Assembly: GCF_003012705.1 (NCBI RefSeq)
Contig: NZ_PXYL01000004.1
Span: 62,001 to 126,000, forward strand
DNA length: 64,000 bases
Direction of reading: 5' to 3'
From: Pseudaminobacter soli (ex Li et al. 2025)
Lineage (GTDB): Bacteria > Pseudomonadota > Alphaproteobacteria > Rhizobiales > Rhizobiaceae
Shown here piece after piece: positions 9,327-17,439 of this stretch (its first letter is position 1; each line of letters opens with the position of its first letter). The notes under the pieces were generated by a model. The model had not been told where the DNA came from, searched no databases, and saw nothing but the letters and a program-made list of their open reading frames with translations. Position numbers and translations under genes: made by a program.

Positions 9327-10232
9327 ATGCAACCACCGGAAGGAACGATGGCGGCACAGATCGACCATTCGGCCGAGCGCCTGCTCGGCATCGTGCTCGT
9401 CACCGCCTCGGCGGCGGTGTTCGGGCTGGCTGGCGTTCTCACCAAGTCGATCCATGCCGAGCCGCTGGTCATCGCCTGCTGGCGCGGGTTGGTCGGCGCA
9501 CTGCTGATCACCGCCTATGTGTTCTGGCAGCGGGGGCGTCGCGGCTCGCAAAGCATGCGGCTGGGCTGGCGCGGCTGGCTGATGGCGGTCGTCGGCGCGG
9601 CGGCAAGCCTTGCCTTCATCTCTGCCTTCAAGAACACCTATGTCGCCAATGTCGCGATCATCTATGCCACCGCACCCTTCATGGCCGCGCTGTTCGCCTG
9701 GCTGTTCATCCGTGAGCGCGTTCGCAGCCAGACCATGCTGGCAGCCGTGCTGTCGCTCGGCGGCGTCGGCGTCATGGTGTTTTCCGGCGTCGGGACCGGC
9801 CGCCCCTTCGGCGACGGCCTTGCGCTCATCATGACGGCCACCAGCGCGCTCTACATGGTGCTCATCCGCACCTTCCGCGACACGCCGGCCGTGTGGGTAG
9901 GAGCCGTCTCGGCCTTCCTCGTGTTCGCGCTCGCCTGGTTCGTCGCCGATCCGCTGGCCGTATCCGGCCACGATGCCGTGCTTCTCGTGGTGTTCGGCAT
10001 CTCCTTTGCGGCGGCGTCGATCCTGTGGACCGAAGGCGCGCGCCGCATCCCCGCTGCCGAGGCTGGCCTGCTCGGCTCGGCGGAAGTGCCGTTTGCTGTG
10101 CTGTTCGGCTGGATCTTCTTGGCGGAATTCCCGCCGGCGACCAGCCTGATCGGCGGCGCGGTGGTTCTTTCGGCGGTACTCGCCCATGCCGGGCGCGACT
10201 GGCTGCAGGCCCGCGCTTTGCGCTCGGCCTGA
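9327..10232 (+). CDS. EamA/DMT family permease (second copy)
   Basis: A 301-residue permease of the same family, only distantly similar to its upstream neighbour, with two five-helix EamA repeats (NTYVANVAIIYATAPFMAALFAW and EAGLLGSAEVPFAVLFGW mark equivalent helices). The likely role is export of a small metabolite across the inner membrane. Two starts are possible: ATG 9327 (AGGA seven bases upstream) and ATG 9348 (GGAAGGA, but tightly spaced). It is the last protein gene before the 1-kb gap holding the candidate stress RNA. Confidence 0.85.
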   Translation: MQPPEGTMAAQIDHSAERLLGIVLVTASAAVFGLAGVLTKSIHAEPLVIACWRGLVGALLITAYVFWQRGRRGSQSMRLGWRGWLMAVVGAAASLAFISAFKNTYVANVAIIYATAPFMAALFAWLFIRERVRSQTMLAAVLSLGGVGVMVFSGVGTGRPFGDGLALIMTATSALYMVLIRTFRDTPAVWVGAVSAFLVFALAWFVADPLAVSGHDAVLLVVFGISFAAASILWTEGARRIPAAEAGLLGSAEVPFAVLFGWIFLAEFPPATSLIGGAVVLSAVLAHAGRDWLQARALRSA

Positions 10233-10259
10233 GCCCCCGAAAAAAATTCGATTTTGTGT

Positions 10260-10284
10260 GGAACCTTCTTCCCGGTCGGGCGTT
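10260..10284 (+). promoter_or_regulatory. Putative EcfG (general stress sigma) promoter
   Basis: GGAAC at 10260-10264, then exactly 16 bases, then CGTT at 10281-10284. This matches the known EcfG/SigT consensus GGAAC-N16/17-CGTT used for the alphaproteobacterial general stress response. It lies 28 bp after the EamA stop codon and 10 bp before a strong hairpin, so a transcript from it would start near 10290 and contain no obvious reading frame. The match is seen directly; the activity is inferred. Confidence 0.72.
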
Positions 10285-10289
10285 TAAAG

Positions 10290-10373
10290 CCTTGGACGGG
10301 CTCGTCCCCCCATGCCCAACCCTTAGCCCGTCCCCCCTTTTACCTCCAGCCGGCCACAAGCCGGCTTTTTCTT
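10290..10373 (+). ncRNA. Candidate stress-induced small RNA with C-rich loop (GsrN-like)
   Basis: About 84 nt. A perfect 9-bp stem (GGACGGGCT at 10294-10302 with AGCCCGTCC at 10325-10333) presents a 22-nt loop containing CCCCCC and further C runs (10306-10322). A second C-rich single-stranded stretch (10334-10337) follows. The RNA ends in an intrinsic terminator: a 7-bp stem AGCCGGC/GCCGGCT (10348-10366) and a T run. An EcfG-type promoter sits directly upstream. The architecture matches what is described for GsrN of Caulobacter, a SigT-controlled RNA whose exposed C-rich loop pairs with mRNA leaders such as katG. Sequence homology to GsrN was not tested. It could instead be an unrelated RNA. 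Confidence 0.6.
10348..10373 (+). terminator. Intrinsic terminator of the candidate small RNA
   Basis: Perfect inverted repeat AGCCGGC (10348-10354) and GCCGGCT (10360-10366) with a five-base loop, followed by TTTTCTTT. It lies more than 110 bp downstream of the EamA stop, which fits better with ending a separate small transcript than with ending the permease mRNA. Confidence 0.8.
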
Positions 10374-10793
10374 TGGGCGCACCGGAAGTGGCTGGCCTTG
10401 CTGGCGCCGGCCGCCTGGCTCGACCGGGCGGCAAGGGGGCGAAACGGGGGATAGAATTCGCCTATCAGCGCTGCCAACTCATTGAAAAGAGATCCTGTTT
10501 CAAGAATCTCTGGCACCGTTCATCCTCGCCTTTTGCGCCTCCCGCATAATCCTCCCATCGGCCTCACCGGGAACACGGGTCATGAACCGGATGAACGTGG
10601 AGGGCGACGATGTCCGGGCTGGTGGTGCTACGGTCGCACTGCTGGATGATGAATCCCCAAGTCCGGGCCCAGGGTGTGGCTGGCCGCGCGAATGCGGAGG
10701 CGAACAAACCCAGGCAAGCGCATCGAACGGGCGGTCGAAGGGCCGCAAGATTTACCTAAACGAGCGCGTCCGACGACCGCCCGTCTTCCCAAG
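10374..10793. other. Intergenic stretch without a convincing gene
   Basis: 420 bp between the small-RNA terminator and the repeat block. I see no family-like reading frame. A 49-codon frame at 10610-10759 has a good ribosome site (GGAGGGCGACG before ATG) but resembles nothing I know. The GAGATCCTGTTTCAAGAATCTC segment at about 10489-10510 is an imperfect inverted repeat. No promoter stands out. Confidence 0.5.
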
Positions 10794-11077
10794 CTCCCTC
10801 ATCCTGAGCTTGTCGAAGGATGACAATGGCCAGACGCGAAAGCGGGCGTGGCGATGAATGGGTGCGTCCCTGAGCCTGTCGAAGGGCGAGGCTCACCCTG
10901 CGGGCGAGCACCTCAGAATGAGGGAGGTTGGCGCAGCGACAGCCCTCAACTCTGTAGAGGGAGGCGGGCGCCGACAGCAGCCCTCCCCTCGGCATGAGGG
11001 AGGCGAGTGACAACGGTAGCCCTCATGGTGAGGTGCGAAGTGCAGCGAAGCGCAACGGAGCCTCGAACCACGAGGGC
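10794..11077. repeat. Block of degenerate palindromic repeats
   Basis: Several decayed copies of the repeat also found at 7515-7669. CTCATCCTGAGCTTGTCGAA starts the first copy (10798-10817). CCCTGAGCCTGTCGAAGGGC followed by a CTCGCCCGCAGGG-type palindrome and CACCTCAGAATGAGGGAGG makes the second (10863-10927). CCTCATGGTGAGGTGCGAAG up to CCTCGAACCACGAGG makes the last (11021-11075). Between them, GAGGGAGG and AGCCCTC words recur (10921-11028). Such blocks are common between genes in Rhizobiales and are probably non-autonomous. Confidence 0.75.
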
Positions 11078-11221
11078 GGGATGAAGTGCGCCGACGCGCT
11101 CGAAAACCCACGCCAAAAGGCCCTCAACTACGAATGCGTTGACGTTCACGCAGCTTCGGCTACCCTTCGCCGTCGAAGCGGTCGCGAAGAACCGTGCGAG
11201 GACACGTGCCGGGAGTGCGGT

Positions 11222-13453
11222 ATGACCCTGACCGGAACCATAGCCCTTTGCATACTCGCCGCCTATGTGGCCGGCGCGTTGTGGCAGAAGGTGCGCCTTG
11301 GAATCACCCTCCATCAGGCGCTGCTCTACCTGCCGCTGAAGCTTGCCTATCGCATCGATGACAGTCGCATGCGCGACGCCCGCAAGGCGGAGGCGCCGGT
11401 GGTCTATGTTGTGCCGCACCAGTCGCGCCTCGATCCGGCGCTGATGCTGTCGCTGCTGCCGGAAGACACGCTGCACATTCTCGACGAGGCCTCCGCCCGC
11501 TCGCACTGGCTGGAGCCGTGGCGGGAGCTCGCCCGCACCATCGTGTTCAACGCCGAGCACGTCTTCGTCAGCCGCCGCCTGGTGCGCGTGCTCAAGGGCA
11601 AGGGCCGGCTCGCCGTCTACCTGCCCGACGAGGTCGAGCCAGACGTCAAGGCTTTCCGGCTGTTCCGCGCCGTGGCGCATATCGCACATCGTGCCGATGC
11701 GAAGGTGGTGCCGATCTTCATCGGCGGTTCGCGCAACCTGCCCTTCTCGCTGACGCCGCGCGAAAAGGCTCCGCGCAAATGGTTCCCGCGGCTGACCATC
11801 GCCGCCATGGAACCCGCCACGATCTCAGAGCTGATGGCGCGCAATGTCACCCAGCCGGCGCGGGCGTCGAATGCCCTGTTCGACCGGATCGCGGAGGCCC
11901 GGTTCTGCGCAAGCGATCCACGCCGGTCGCTATTCCTCGCGGTCCGCGACGCGGCTTTGCGTACGGGCGCAAGCTATCCGATCCTGGAGGACCCGATCAG
12001 CGGCAAGCTGAGCTATCGCAAGCTCTTCATCGGCGCGCGCCTGCTCGGCCTGCATCTCGCCTCGGTGACGGCGCCCGGCGAGGCGGTCGGCGTCCTGCTG
12101 CCCAACAGCAACGGGCTGGTGGCGACGCTGATGGGCCTTGCCTCTGGCAGCCGAGTGGCGGCGATGATCAACTACACCGCTGGCCCGGCCGCCGTGACGG
12201 CCGCCGTCCGCACCGCCCCGATCCGCATCATCGTCTCGTCTCGCAAATTCATCGAGAAGGCCAATCTCGACGACATCGTCGCTGCAGCCGAGAAAGGCAG
12301 CGCCAGGATCCTCTGGCTCGAGGACATTCTCAAGCAGGCTTCGATCATGGACCGAATCGCCGCCGCACTGTTCTGGCGCTGGCCGGTGCATGCGCAGGAT
12401 GCGTCCAAGCCAGCGATCATCCTGTTCACCTCCGGCACCGAAGGCAGCCCGAAAGCGGTGGTGCTGTCGGGCCGGAACGTGGTCGCCAATGCCATGCAGG
12501 CCGAGGCGCGCATCTCGATCGGCAAGGACGACCTGCTGCTCAACGTGCTGCCGGCCTTCCATTCTTTCGGCCTGACCGGCGGCATCGTGCTCCCGCTCGT
12601 CGCCGGCGTGCGCCTTTACCTCTACCCCTCCCCGCTGCACTACAAGCAGATACCGGAGGTGGCGGCCAAGCTGCGGCCGACCATCATGTTCGGCACCGAC
12701 AGCTTCCTCGTGGGCTACGCCCGCACGGCCAAGAACGACGACTTTTCCAGCCTGCGCTTCGTCGTGGCGGGAGCCGAGCCGGTAAAGGCCGACACAAGGC
12801 AGGTCTGGCGCGACCGCTTCGGCGCCGAGATCATCGAAGGCTATGGGCTCACCGAGGCGGCGCCGGTGGTGTCGGTCAACACCGCAACGCACAGCCGAGA
12901 CGGCACTGTCGGACGGCTGCTGCCGGGCATGAAGATGCGGCTCGAGCCGGTGGAAGGCATCGCCCAGGGCGGCCAGTTGCAGCTTCAGGGGCCGAACCTG
13001 ATGCTCGGCTACATCAACCCCGAAAGCCCCGGCGTGCTGCAGCCGCTCGGCGAAGGCTGGCACGACACGGGCGACATCGTGACGGTCGACCGCGAGGGGT
13101 TCATCACCATTGCCGGGCGGGCGCGGCGCTTCGCCAAGATCGCGGGCGAGATGGTGTCGCTGGGCGCGGTGGAGGCCCTGGCGCATGCGCTGTGGCCGGA
13201 AGAGCAGCATGCGGCAGTCGCCGTGCCCGACAAGCGCCGCGGCGAGCGGGTCGTTCTGGTCACCACCGCCGGCGAGGCCGATGCGTCACAGCTGCGCCAG
13301 TTTGCCAAGGCTTCCGAAGCGAGCGAGCTGATCCTCCCGCACGACATCATCAAGACCGCGGAATTGCCGCGGCTCGGTACCGGGAAGATCGATTACGGAG
13401 CCGTTCGCCGGCTGGCGATCGAGCAACTCGGCAGCGGCGAGGCCGCTGCTTGA
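11222..13453 (+). CDS. Aas-like 2-acylglycerophosphoethanolamine acyltransferase / acyl-ACP synthetase
   Basis: A 743-residue two-domain protein for lysophospholipid repair. The N-terminal part has a membrane helix (about 5-22) and a PlsC acyltransferase domain with the HX4D motif (His66-Asp71 in PHQSRLD) and a substrate motif VPIFIGGSR. The C-terminal part (about 260-743) is an AMP-forming ligase: P-loop FTSGTEGSPK near 401-410, EGYGLTEAAPV, HDTGDIV and the catalytic-lysine region RLGTGKIDY. E. coli Aas has the same order. ATG 11222 follows GGGA and starts the membrane helix; the frame stays open upstream to 10994 but that part is repeat DNA. A freestanding fatty-acid recycling role is also possible. 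Confidence 0.87.
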   Translation: MTLTGTIALCILAAYVAGALWQKVRLGITLHQALLYLPLKLAYRIDDSRMRDARKAEAPVVYVVPHQSRLDPALMLSLLPEDTLHILDEASARSHWLEPWRELARTIVFNAEHVFVSRRLVRVLKGKGRLAVYLPDEVEPDVKAFRLFRAVAHIAHRADAKVVPIFIGGSRNLPFSLTPREKAPRKWFPRLTIAAMEPATISELMARNVTQPARASNALFDRIAEARFCASDPRRSLFLAVRDAALRTGASYPILEDPISGKLSYRKLFIGARLLGLHLASVTAPGEAVGVLLPNSNGLVATLMGLASGSRVAAMINYTAGPAAVTAAVRTAPIRIIVSSRKFIEKANLDDIVAAAEKGSARILWLEDILKQASIMDRIAAALFWRWPVHAQDASKPAIILFTSGTEGSPKAVVLSGRNVVANAMQAEARISIGKDDLLLNVLPAFHSFGLTGGIVLPLVAGVRLYLYPSPLHYKQIPEVAAKLRPTIMFGTDSFLVGYARTAKNDDFSSLRFVVAGAEPVKADTRQVWRDRFGAEIIEGYGLTEAAPVVSVNTATHSRDGTVGRLLPGMKMRLEPVEGIAQGGQLQLQGPNLMLGYINPESPGVLQPLGEGWHDTGDIVTVDREGFITIAGRARRFAKIAGEMVSLGAVEALAHALWPEEQHAAVAVPDKRRGERVVLVTTAGEADASQLRQFAKASEASELILPHDIIKTAELPRLGTGKIDYGAVRRLAIEQLGSGEAAA

Positions 13454-13461
13454 AAGATGCC

Positions 13462-14286
13462 TCAGCCTTTTGCCGGCGGCTCCGCGGCCGCGGCTTCCTT
13501 TTCGGCCTCCAGACGCGCGCGGCGCGAGTAGGCCCGCGCGCTGAGCGGCAGGAAGACCAGATAGGCGATCGCCGACACGGACAGCGTCTGCCACGGATAG
13601 GTGACCAGCAGCAGCACGAACAGCGCCACGCCAAGGATCAGCGGCAGCACCTTGTCGCCGGGGATGCGCACCTTCTTGCCGGAATAGACCGGCAGGCGGC
13701 TGACCAGCAGAAGGGCGACGAGCACGGTGAAGCCGGAGCTGATGAAGCCGAAAGTGCGGTCCGGCACCACGGCGCCGATGAACACCAGATAGATCGGCAG
13801 CATCACCACAACCGCACCGGCCGGGGCCGGCACGCCGACGAAATATTCGGACTGCCAGGAAGAGCGGTTCTGCTCCTCGTCGAGCACGTTGAAACGCGCC
13901 AGCCTGAGGCCGCAGGCAATCGCGAACAGCAAGGCCGCGATCCAGCCCGGAGACCCGGCGCGGTCGAGGAGGAAGGCGTAGAGCACGAGCGCGGGCGCAA
14001 CGCCGAAATTGACGATGTCGGCCAGCGAGTCCATCTGCGCGCCGAATTTCGAGGTCGCCTTGAGGGCGCGCGCGATGCGCCCATCGATGCCGTCGAGGAA
14101 AGCGGCGATCAGCACCATGACCACGGCGGTTTCGAAGCGCATCTCGAAGGCCAGCCGGATGCCCGACAGCCCCGCACAGATCGCCAGAACCGTGATCAGG
14201 TTGGGCATGATCATGCGCAGCGGAATTTCGCGGATGCGCGGGCCACCATGCCCATGCGGTTCGAAGTGCTGAAAGGGCGCCGGCAC
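13462..14286 (-). CDS. pssA: CDP-diacylglycerol--serine O-phosphatidyltransferase
   Basis: Makes phosphatidylserine from CDP-diacylglycerol and serine at the inner membrane. The 274-residue protein has the CDP-alcohol phosphatidyltransferase signature at 65-90 (D-G-x2-x-R through GAQMDSLAD) and about seven to eight hydrophobic segments. It belongs to the type II (integral-membrane) class, unlike the E. coli enzyme. It follows psd by three bases on the same strand, so the two steps that produce phosphatidylethanolamine are co-transcribed. The basic, Ala-rich tail is unremarkable. Confidence 0.93.
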   Translation of the reverse strand: MPAPFQHFEPHGHGGPRIREIPLRMIMPNLITVLAICAGLSGIRLAFEMRFETAVVMVLIAAFLDGIDGRIARALKATSKFGAQMDSLADIVNFGVAPALVLYAFLLDRAGSPGWIAALLFAIACGLRLARFNVLDEEQNRSSWQSEYFVGVPAPAGAVVVMLPIYLVFIGAVVPDRTFGFISSGFTVLVALLLVSRLPVYSGKKVRIPGDKVLPLILGVALFVLLLVTYPWQTLSVSAIAYLVFLPLSARAYSRRARLEAEKEAAAAEPPAKG

Positions 14287-14289
14287 GGG

Positions 14290-14988
14290 TTACGAGATCC
14301 GGACCAGAGGGGTGGCGGCCGAGCCGCCGAATTCGGCGAGCACGGTCTCGCCCGCAACGGCCGTCTGCCCGACCGCGACGCGCGGCGTGGCCTCGGGCGG
14401 CAGGAAAACGTCGACGCGCGAGCCGAAGCGGATCAGGCCGAAGCGCTCACCGACCGAAATATTGCCCTCGGTCTCGGCCCAGCAAACGATGCGGCGGGCC
14501 ACAAGGCCGGCGATCTGCACGACGGCGATGGTGCCGTTCGGGCTCTCGATGACCAAGCCGTTGCGTTCGTTCTCGCTGCTGGCCTTGTCGAGCTCGGCAT
14601 TGAGGAACTTTCCGGGCCGGTGCTCGATCCGCGTGATGCGCCCGCGCACCGGCGAGCGGTTCACGTGGCAGGAAAAGACGTTCATGAACACGGAGATGCG
14701 CGTCATTTCCTCGGAGCCGAGCCCCAGTTCGCGCGGCGGCACCGCAGGCCCCACGGCGGAGACGACGCCATCGGCCGGGCTGATGACGAGCCGGTCGTCG
14801 ACGGGGGTCACGCGCTGCGGGTCGCGGAAGAAGTAGGCGCACCAGGCCGTGAGAATCAGACCGACCCAGAACAGGTTGATCGAGAAGAAGCCCAGGATGA
14901 TGGTCGCAGCCGCAAAGGCACCGACGAAGGGATAACCCTCGCGATGCACGGGCACGAAGACGTTCTTGACGGTGTCGACGAGGCTCAT
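14290..14988 (-). CDS. psd: Phosphatidylserine decarboxylase proenzyme (short type)
   Basis: Converts phosphatidylserine to phosphatidylethanolamine. At 232 residues it is the short form common in alphaproteobacteria. The self-cleavage site is the Gly189-Ser190 bond in [11 protein letters not shown], which generates the pyruvoyl cofactor (a GSR variant of the LGST motif). [10 protein letters not shown] near 71-80 and [13 protein letters not shown] near 102-113 are conserved family blocks. Two hydrophobic segments near 20-55 anchor it. pssA follows after three bases. Confidence 0.94.
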   Translation of the reverse strand: MSLVDTVKNVFVPVHREGYPFVGAFAAATIILGFFSINLFWVGLILTAWCAYFFRDPQRVTPVDDRLVISPADGVVSAVGPAVPPRELGLGSEEMTRISVFMNVFSCHVNRSPVRGRITRIEHRPGKFLNAELDKASSENERNGLVIESPNGTIAVVQIAGLVARRIVCWAETEGNISVGERFGLIRFGSRVDVFLPPEATPRVAVGQTAVAGETVLAEFGGSAATPLVRIS

Positions 14989-15081
14989 CGGGCTGGTGCA
15001 TCTCCACTGGAAATGCCGGTTTGCTTACCGGAAACTGCGGCCCGCCGCAACGCGACATTGACGAAAAGCCAATGCCTTGCC

Positions 15082-16968
15082 TCAGACCTCTTCCGTTCGC
15101 CGGCGAACGACCACGCCCATTTCGTCGGCTTCGCGGGCAATCCGCAGCCGCTCCTCGGCCTCGGTGGCCTCGCGCTGGCGCGCCCACATGGAGGCATAGA
15201 GCCCATCGCGACGCAGAAGCGAGGCGTGCGTTCCACGCTCGGCGATCTGACCTTCCTTCAGCACAATGATCTCGTCGGCCGAAATCACGGTCGAGAGCCG
15301 GTGGGCGATGACGATGGTGGTGCGTCCGCGGCTGACGAGATCGAGCGCAGCCTGGATTTCCTGCTCGGTATGGGTGTCCAGAGCCGAGGTCGCCTCGTCC
15401 AGCATCAGGATCGGCGGCGCCTTGAGGATTGTGCGGGCGATTGCCACGCGCTGCTTTTCGCCGCCCGACAGCTTCAGCCCGCGCTCGCCCACCATGGCCT
15501 TGTAGCCGCCGGGCAGATGCTCGATGAAACCGCCGATCTGCGCCAGTTCGGCTGCGCGCCTGACCTCCTCATCGGTCGCGTCGGGGCGGCCGTAGCGAAT
15601 ATTGTAGGCGATGGTGTCGTTGAACAGCACGGTGTCTTGGGGAACCATGCCGATCTCGGCCCGCAGGCTCTCTTGCGTCACATCGCGAACGTCCTGCCCG
15701 TCGATCAGGATCGAGCCGCTCTGCACGTCATAGAAGCGGAACAGCAGCCGCGAGATGGTCGACTTGCCCGCACCCGAGGGACCGACGATGGCCACGGTAC
15801 GCCCGGCCGGGACCTCGAAGCTGACGCCCTTGAGGATCGGCCGGGCCGGATCGTAGGCGAAATGCACGTCGCGGAACTCGACCTTGCCGTCCGCGACCAG
15901 CAGCCTGCCGGCATCGGGCTTGTCGACGACCTCCTGCTCCACGTCGAGCAGGTCGAACATCTGTTCGATGTCGGTGAGGCCCTGGCGGATTTCGCGATAG
16001 ATGAAGCCGATGAAGTTGAGCGGCACCGAAAGCTGCATCAGCATCGCGTTGATGAAGACGAAGTCGCCGATGGTCTGCGTGCCGGCCATCACCTCACGCG
16101 CCGACATCCACATGGCTATGGCCATGCCGGCACCGAAGATGACGCCCTGGCCAAAGTTCAGCCAGCCGAGCGAAGTCCATATCCGGGTCGCAGCGGTTTC
16201 GTAGCGCGCCATGGAGCGGTCGAAGCGCTCGGCCTCCATGCGCTCATTGTTGAAATATTTGACGGTTTCGAAGTTCAGCAGCGAGTCGATCGCCTTGGTG
16301 TTGGCGTCGGTGTCGGAGTTGTTCATGTCGCGGCGGATGCCGATGCGCCAGTCGCTGGCCCACACCGTGAACCATGTGTAGAGGGCAACCGTCACGGCCA
16401 CGACCAGGACGTAGAGCCAGCCATAGGCGACGGCGAAGATGATCGCCGTCAGCGCAAACTCCAGCACGGTCGGAACCGTGTTCAGGATCGTGAAGCGGAC
16501 GATCGTCTCGATGCCCTTGGTGCCGCGCTCGATGATGCGCGACAGGCCGCCGGTGCGTCGCTCCAGATGGAAGCGCAGCGACAGGCTGTGCATATGCACG
16601 AAGGTCTTGTAGGCGAGCTGGCGCACCGCATACTGCCCGACACGCGCAAACAGCGCGTCGCGCAGCTGGTTGAAGCCGAGCTGGACGATCTTCACCACAT
16701 TGTAGGCAAGCACCAGCATGACCGGCGCAAGCAGGAAATCCGGCAGCGGCGGGGTCAGCCCATGGTCGCCGCCGGCAAGCGCGTTGGTCGCCCATTTGAA
16801 GAAATAGGGCACGGCAATGAGAATGAACTTTGCCGCAACGAGATAGACCGTCGCCCACACCACCCGCGCCTTCAGGTCGGCGCGATCGGCCGGCCACATG
16901 TAAGGCCAGAGGTTGAGCAGGGTATTCAGCGTGAAGCCGGAATCGGCGGAAACTGTCTTGTTGGCCAA
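15082..16968 (-). CDS. Atm1/HMT1-type ABC exporter (fused membrane and ATPase domains)
   Basis: A 628-residue half-transporter of the class that includes mitochondrial Atm1 and Novosphingobium Atm1, which export glutathione-linked metal or sulfur species. The membrane domain spans about 35-330 with six helices. The ATPase has Walker A GPSGAGKS (396-403), a Q-loop (IGMVPQDTVLFND), signature LSGGEKQR, Walker B ILMLDEATSALD and the switch His in IAHRLSTV. The gene begins four bases after a metal-type arsR, so metal or redox stress probably induces it. The substrate is inferred from family only. Confidence 0.9.
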   Translation of the reverse strand: MANKTVSADSGFTLNTLLNLWPYMWPADRADLKARVVWATVYLVAAKFILIAVPYFFKWATNALAGGDHGLTPPLPDFLLAPVMLVLAYNVVKIVQLGFNQLRDALFARVGQYAVRQLAYKTFVHMHSLSLRFHLERRTGGLSRIIERGTKGIETIVRFTILNTVPTVLEFALTAIIFAVAYGWLYVLVVAVTVALYTWFTVWASDWRIGIRRDMNNSDTDANTKAIDSLLNFETVKYFNNERMEAERFDRSMARYETAATRIWTSLGWLNFGQGVIFGAGMAIAMWMSAREVMAGTQTIGDFVFINAMLMQLSVPLNFIGFIYREIRQGLTDIEQMFDLLDVEQEVVDKPDAGRLLVADGKVEFRDVHFAYDPARPILKGVSFEVPAGRTVAIVGPSGAGKSTISRLLFRFYDVQSGSILIDGQDVRDVTQESLRAEIGMVPQDTVLFNDTIAYNIRYGRPDATDEEVRRAAELAQIGGFIEHLPGGYKAMVGERGLKLSGGEKQRVAIARTILKAPPILMLDEATSALDTHTEQEIQAALDLVSRGRTTIVIAHRLSTVISADEIIVLKEGQIAERGTHASLLRRDGLYASMWARQREATEAEERLRIAREADEMGVVVRRRTEEV

Positions 16969-16972
16969 AATT

Positions 16973-17323
16973 TCATGCCTTTGGATTTTGTTCTTCGCCG
17001 CCTGCGCAGCAGTGTTCGACCAGCCCGGCGACCGTGCGGGAAAAGGCCGTAAGGGCGGCGTGGTCGACCTCGTAACGCGAGCGCTGCTTTTCAGGCGAAA
17101 AGCGCACCAGCCCGGCGTCGACCAGGATTTTAAGATGCTGGGATACAGTCGATTGCGCGAGGTCTAGCCGCGCGACCACGTCCTTGCAGCAGCACGCATT
17201 GCTGCCCGAAAGATATCGCAGGATTTCGATGCGCGCCGGATGCGAAAGCGCCGCAAACCGCGCCGCCATGTTTTTTGTGGCAGAACCTGCGCAAGAGGCG
17301 ATTGGATCATGGAGCGCATTCAT
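16973..17323 (-). CDS. ArsR/SmtB family transcriptional regulator
   Basis: A 116-residue winged-helix repressor. The helix-turn-helix is DLAQSTVSQHLKILVDAGLV. A Cys cluster at 44-46 (ACCCKDVV) sits where ArsR-type sensors carry their ELCVCDL metal site, and a second pair (HCCAGG) lies near the C-terminus. Both could bind a soft metal, though zinc or arsenic cannot be told apart by eye. It is the first gene of an operon with the Atm1-type exporter (four-base gap), and a palindrome six bases upstream of its start probably is its own operator. Confidence 0.9.
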   Translation of the reverse strand: MNALHDPIASCAGSATKNMAARFAALSHPARIEILRYLSGSNACCCKDVVARLDLAQSTVSQHLKILVDAGLVRFSPEKQRSRYEVDHAALTAFSRTVAGLVEHCCAGGEEQNPKA

Positions 17324-17328
17324 CGTTT

Positions 17329-17344
17329 ATCGTCGATATACGAT
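17329..17344. promoter_or_regulatory. Probable ArsR operator
   Basis: Perfect inverted repeat ATCGT-N6-ACGAT (centre CGATAT), six bases upstream of the arsR start codon. Size, AT-rich centre and position fit ArsR-family operators, which usually block their own promoter. No other palindrome is present in the arsR/LysM gap. Confidence 0.65.
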
Positions 17345-17439
17345 GAAACCTGAATAAGCAAGCTTCATGGAATGCAAATGCGCAATTGGCGCGCATGAGA
17401 GGATCATGCGCGCCAATTTCGGCAAGTTCGAGGAATGGC

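Noticed and set aside
10610-10759. 49-codon frame with a strong ribosome site
   Set aside because: No family resemblance, atypical composition (Arg/Trp/Met-rich), and it sits in repeat-adjacent DNA; left as a possible but unsupported gene.
10994-11221. Upstream extension of the Aas-like gene
   Set aside because: The frame is open, but this part is repeat DNA and no family protein starts there; the membrane helix begins right after ATG 11222.
11518-17052. Very long plus-strand frame (over 1800 codons)
   Set aside because: A GC-rich shadow of the Aas-like, pssA, psd and Atm1 genes; the Arg/Ala/His-rich composition and the clear genes in other frames explain it.
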